Assembly (NCBI GenBank): GCA_018335615.1
Contig: JAGXRS010000220.1
Location: 1-16,173 of the forward strand
Direction: 5' to 3'
Length of the DNA stretch: 16,173 nucleotides
Source of the DNA: Hydrogenophaga sp.
Lineage (GTDB): Bacteria > Pseudomonadota > Gammaproteobacteria > Burkholderiales > Burkholderiaceae_C
Shown: positions 14,554 through 16,173 of the stretch, in pieces
How the letters are laid out: each line of letters begins with the position of its first letter
How positions within the stretch are numbered: position 1 is the stretch's first letter
The notes under the pieces: generated by a model
Databases searched by the model: none
The model's input: the letters and a program-made list of their open reading frames with translations, nothing else
What the model was told of the DNA's origin: nothing
Position numbers and translations under genes: made by a program

Positions 14554-15696
14554 TCAGTTCGGCACTTTGCCTTCCACGCCCTTGACGTAGAACTTCACGC
14601 CACCCAGGAACGCATCATCGGCCACGGCCCCGTCCGCGAGCACTTCCTTGCCAGCCTGGTCGACCAGCGGGCCCTTCCAGATGGCGTAGCTGCCATCTTT
14701 CAGGCCTGCGCGGATTTCGTCCACGCGGGCCTTGGCTTCGGCCGGCACGTCGTCAGCAATGGAGACCATGTCGATGGCGCCTTCCTTGTGGCCCCACCAC
14801 ACGCCGCTGTTGCCCGTCCAGGTGCCGTCCAGTGTGTCCTTGACGGCCTTGATGTAGTACGGCGCCCAGTTGATGATGGCCGAACCCAGGTGGGCCTTGG
14901 GGCCATAGGCGGTCATGTCGGAATCCCAGCCGAAGGCGCGCTTGCCCATCTTCTCGGCGGTCTGCAGCACGGCCGACGAGTCGGTGTTCTGGAACAGCAC
15001 GTCGGCACCACCATTGATCAGCGAGGTGGCGGCTTCGGTTTCCTTCGGTGGGTCGAACCAGCCGTTCACCCAGACCACCTTGGTCTTGATGTTGGGGTTC
15101 ACCGACTGCGCCCCCATGGTGAAGCTGTTGATGTTGCGGATCACCTCGGGAATTGGGATCGAGGCCACCACGCCCAGCGTGTTGGTCTTGGTCATCGAGC
15201 CTGCGATGACGCCCGCCATGTACGCGCCTTCGTAGGTGCGGCTGTCGTAGGTGCGCATGTTGTCGGCCTGCTTGTAGCCGGTGGCGTGCTCGAACTTCAC
15301 GTCCTTGAAGTCGGCGGCGACCTTGAGCATGGGCTCCATGTAGCCGAAGGTGGTGCCGAACACCAGCTGGTTGCCCTGGCCGGCCAGGTCGCGCAGCACG
15401 CGCTCGGCGTCGGCGCTCTCGGGCACGTTCTCGACGAAGCTGGTGACCACGCGGTCGCCGAACTCGGCCTCGATGGCCTTGCGGCCGTTGTCGTGCGCAA
15501 ACGTCCAGCCGCCGTCACCCACCGGGCCCACGTAGGCAAACGCGATCTTCAGGGGCTCGGCCTTGGGCGCTTCGGCCGCAGCAGGCGCGGCCGCAGGTGC
15601 CGCTTCTTCTTTCTTGCCGCAGCCGATCAGGGCGGCGCTGGCCACCGCGGTCAGCGCGGCCAGCTTGATCAGGGAACGTTTGCTCAGGTCAGTCAT
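14554..15696 (-). CDS. BMP-family ABC transporter substrate-binding lipoprotein (purine/nucleoside uptake)
   Basis: A 380-residue BMP/PnrA-type binding protein (PF02608). The N-terminus has KRSLIK, a hydrophobic stretch and the lipobox LIGC, giving a lipid-anchored Cys at 26, followed by an Ala/Pro/Glu linker (about 30-48) and the binding fold from LKIAFAYVGPVGDGGW. Conserved motifs include FVENVPESADAERV, FGTTFGYMEPMLKVA, SIPIPEVIRNINSF, QNTDSSAV and WDSDM. Family members bind purine nucleosides (Treponema PnrA, Bacillus NupN/YufN), but some relatives may take other ligands. It lies 102 bp after the permease gene in the same direction, as in complete BMP transporter operons. AGAGG 5 nt upstream supports the start. 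A heptanucleotide repeat lies in its leader. Confidence 0.92.
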   Translation of the reverse strand: MTDLSKRSLIKLAALTAVASAALIGCGKKEEAAPAAAPAAAEAPKAEPLKIAFAYVGPVGDGGWTFAHDNGRKAIEAEFGDRVVTSFVENVPESADAERVLRDLAGQGNQLVFGTTFGYMEPMLKVAADFKDVKFEHATGYKQADNMRTYDSRTYEGAYMAGVIAGSMTKTNTLGVVASIPIPEVIRNINSFTMGAQSVNPNIKTKVVWVNGWFDPPKETEAATSLINGGADVLFQNTDSSAVLQTAEKMGKRAFGWDSDMTAYGPKAHLGSAIINWAPYYIKAVKDTLDGTWTGNSGVWWGHKEGAIDMVSIADDVPAEAKARVDEIRAGLKDGSYAIWKGPLVDQAGKEVLADGAVADDAFLGGVKFYVKGVEGKVPN

Positions 15697-15723
15697 GAAA
15701 ACCTCTTGGAGTGAGTCGGAAAA

Positions 15724-15779
15724 CGGGAGACGGGAGACGGAAGACGGAAGACGGAAGACGGAAGACGGAAGACGGAAAA
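15724..15779. repeat. Heptanucleotide tandem repeat, (CGGRAGA)n
   Basis: Eight consecutive 7-bp units: CGGGAGA twice, CGGAAGA five times, then CGGAAAA. It fills much of the 102-bp gap between the permease stop and the binding-protein start, 28-83 nt upstream of that ATG. On the transcribed strand it reads as pyrimidine-rich TCTTCCG units. Such arrays change copy number by slippage, and each unit would shift spacing by 7 bp. Confidence 0.9.
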
Positions 15780-15798
15780 GAAAACTTACAAACGGAAA

Positions 15799-16173
15799 TT
15801 ATGCGCCGGGATAAAAGGGTTTCCCAATCGAGCTGGGCATGTTGATGCGGATCCAGGTTGGGTTGCGCGAGATCAGCACCAGCACCACGATGGTGGCCAC
15901 ATACGGGAGCATGGTGAGGAACTGGCTCGGTACGTTGACCCCGATGCCCTGCAGGTGGAACTGCAGCATGGTGACCCCACCGAACAGATAAGCCCCAAGC
16001 AAGACCCGGGCCGGGCGCCAGGTGGCGAAGGTGGTGAGCGCCAGCGCAATCCAGCCCTTGCCGGCGATCATGCCCTCCACCCACAGCGGCGTGTAGACGG
16101 TGGACACATAGGCGCCGGCCAGGCCGCACAGCGCGCCGCCCGCCAGCACCGCCATGAGGCGGATGCGGCGCAC
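15799..16173 (-). CDS. ABC transporter permease of the BMP/nucleoside uptake system, N-terminal part missing
   Basis: The C-terminal 124 codons of a membrane permease open to the window edge; the apparent GTG at the edge is internal. Hydrophobic segments LMAVLAGGALCGLAGAYVS, WIALALTTFATW, VLLGAYLFGGVTMLQF and FLTMLPYVATIVVLVLIS are typical of the last helices of BMP-system permeases (NupQ/YufQ-like, LivH/RbsC superfamily). The protein ends with PSSIGKPFYPGA. It precedes the lipoprotein binding-protein gene in the same direction. The other permease and the double-domain ATPase of such systems should lie just beyond the window, upstream on this strand; that is expectation from family operons. 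Confidence 0.88.
   Translation of the reverse strand: MRRIRLMAVLAGGALCGLAGAYVSTVYTPLWVEGMIAGKGWIALALTTFATWRPARVLLGAYLFGGVTMLQFHLQGIGVNVPSQFLTMLPYVATIVVLVLISRNPTWIRINMPSSIGKPFYPGA

Noticed and set aside
15724..15779. CRISPR array
   Set aside because: The units are contiguous 7-mers without spacers, and no cas gene is nearby; this is a simple sequence repeat.

Overview
The window looks like chromosomal DNA of a betaproteobacterium, most probably a Comamonadaceae member (Hydrogenophaga / Acidovorax / Variovorax type). I infer this from the high G+C, the strong third-position GC bias that opens very long antisense frames, the protein variants, and an intergenic C-run/G-run hairpin repeat of a kind I recall from that family. 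No database search was possible. Thirteen protein genes are supported. The first and last are cut by the window edges. I see no tRNA, rRNA, CRISPR array, prophage or insertion sequence.

Positions 1-4500 hold housekeeping genes. A CNNM/CorC-type membrane protein (minus, truncated) diverges from apaH (plus) with only 9 bp between the start codons. Next come the DEAD-box helicase rhlE and a YpfJ-type zinc metallopeptidase, both minus. Positions 4489-6379 carry a three-histidine-box fatty acid desaturase and dcd (dCTP deaminase), also minus. The desaturase has a convincing FNR/CRP-type promoter: TTGAC-N4-GTCAA centred exactly 29.5 bp upstream of a -10 hexamer.

Positions 6465-9603 form a plus-strand unit: a GbsR/MarR-type regulator followed by the two subunits of a short-Q-loop cytochrome bd (CIO-type) quinol oxidase. 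A pair of palindromes (CTGAA-N2-TTCAG) overlaps the predicted regulator promoter and suggests autoregulation. In apaH, dcd and this regulator, a -10-like hexamer ends exactly six bases before the ATG and no usable Shine-Dalgarno is seen, which fits leaderless mRNAs.

Positions 9635-16173 form a minus-strand purine uptake and catabolism region. In transcription order it holds an ABC permease (cut), a lipoprotein BMP-family binding protein, a Rieske non-haem iron oxygenase, an adenine deaminase of the fungal/Pseudomonas type, a second non-lipoprotein BMP-family binding protein, and guanine deaminase. The proposed logic is import of purines or nucleosides, then adenine to hypoxanthine and guanine to xanthine. 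The Rieske enzyme is a candidate for oxidising or demethylating the purine; this is inference. Intrinsic terminators sit directly before the ribosome-binding sites of the oxygenase and of the second binding protein. A seven-base tandem repeat lies in the leader of the first binding protein. Together these suggest stepped or switchable expression along the cluster.
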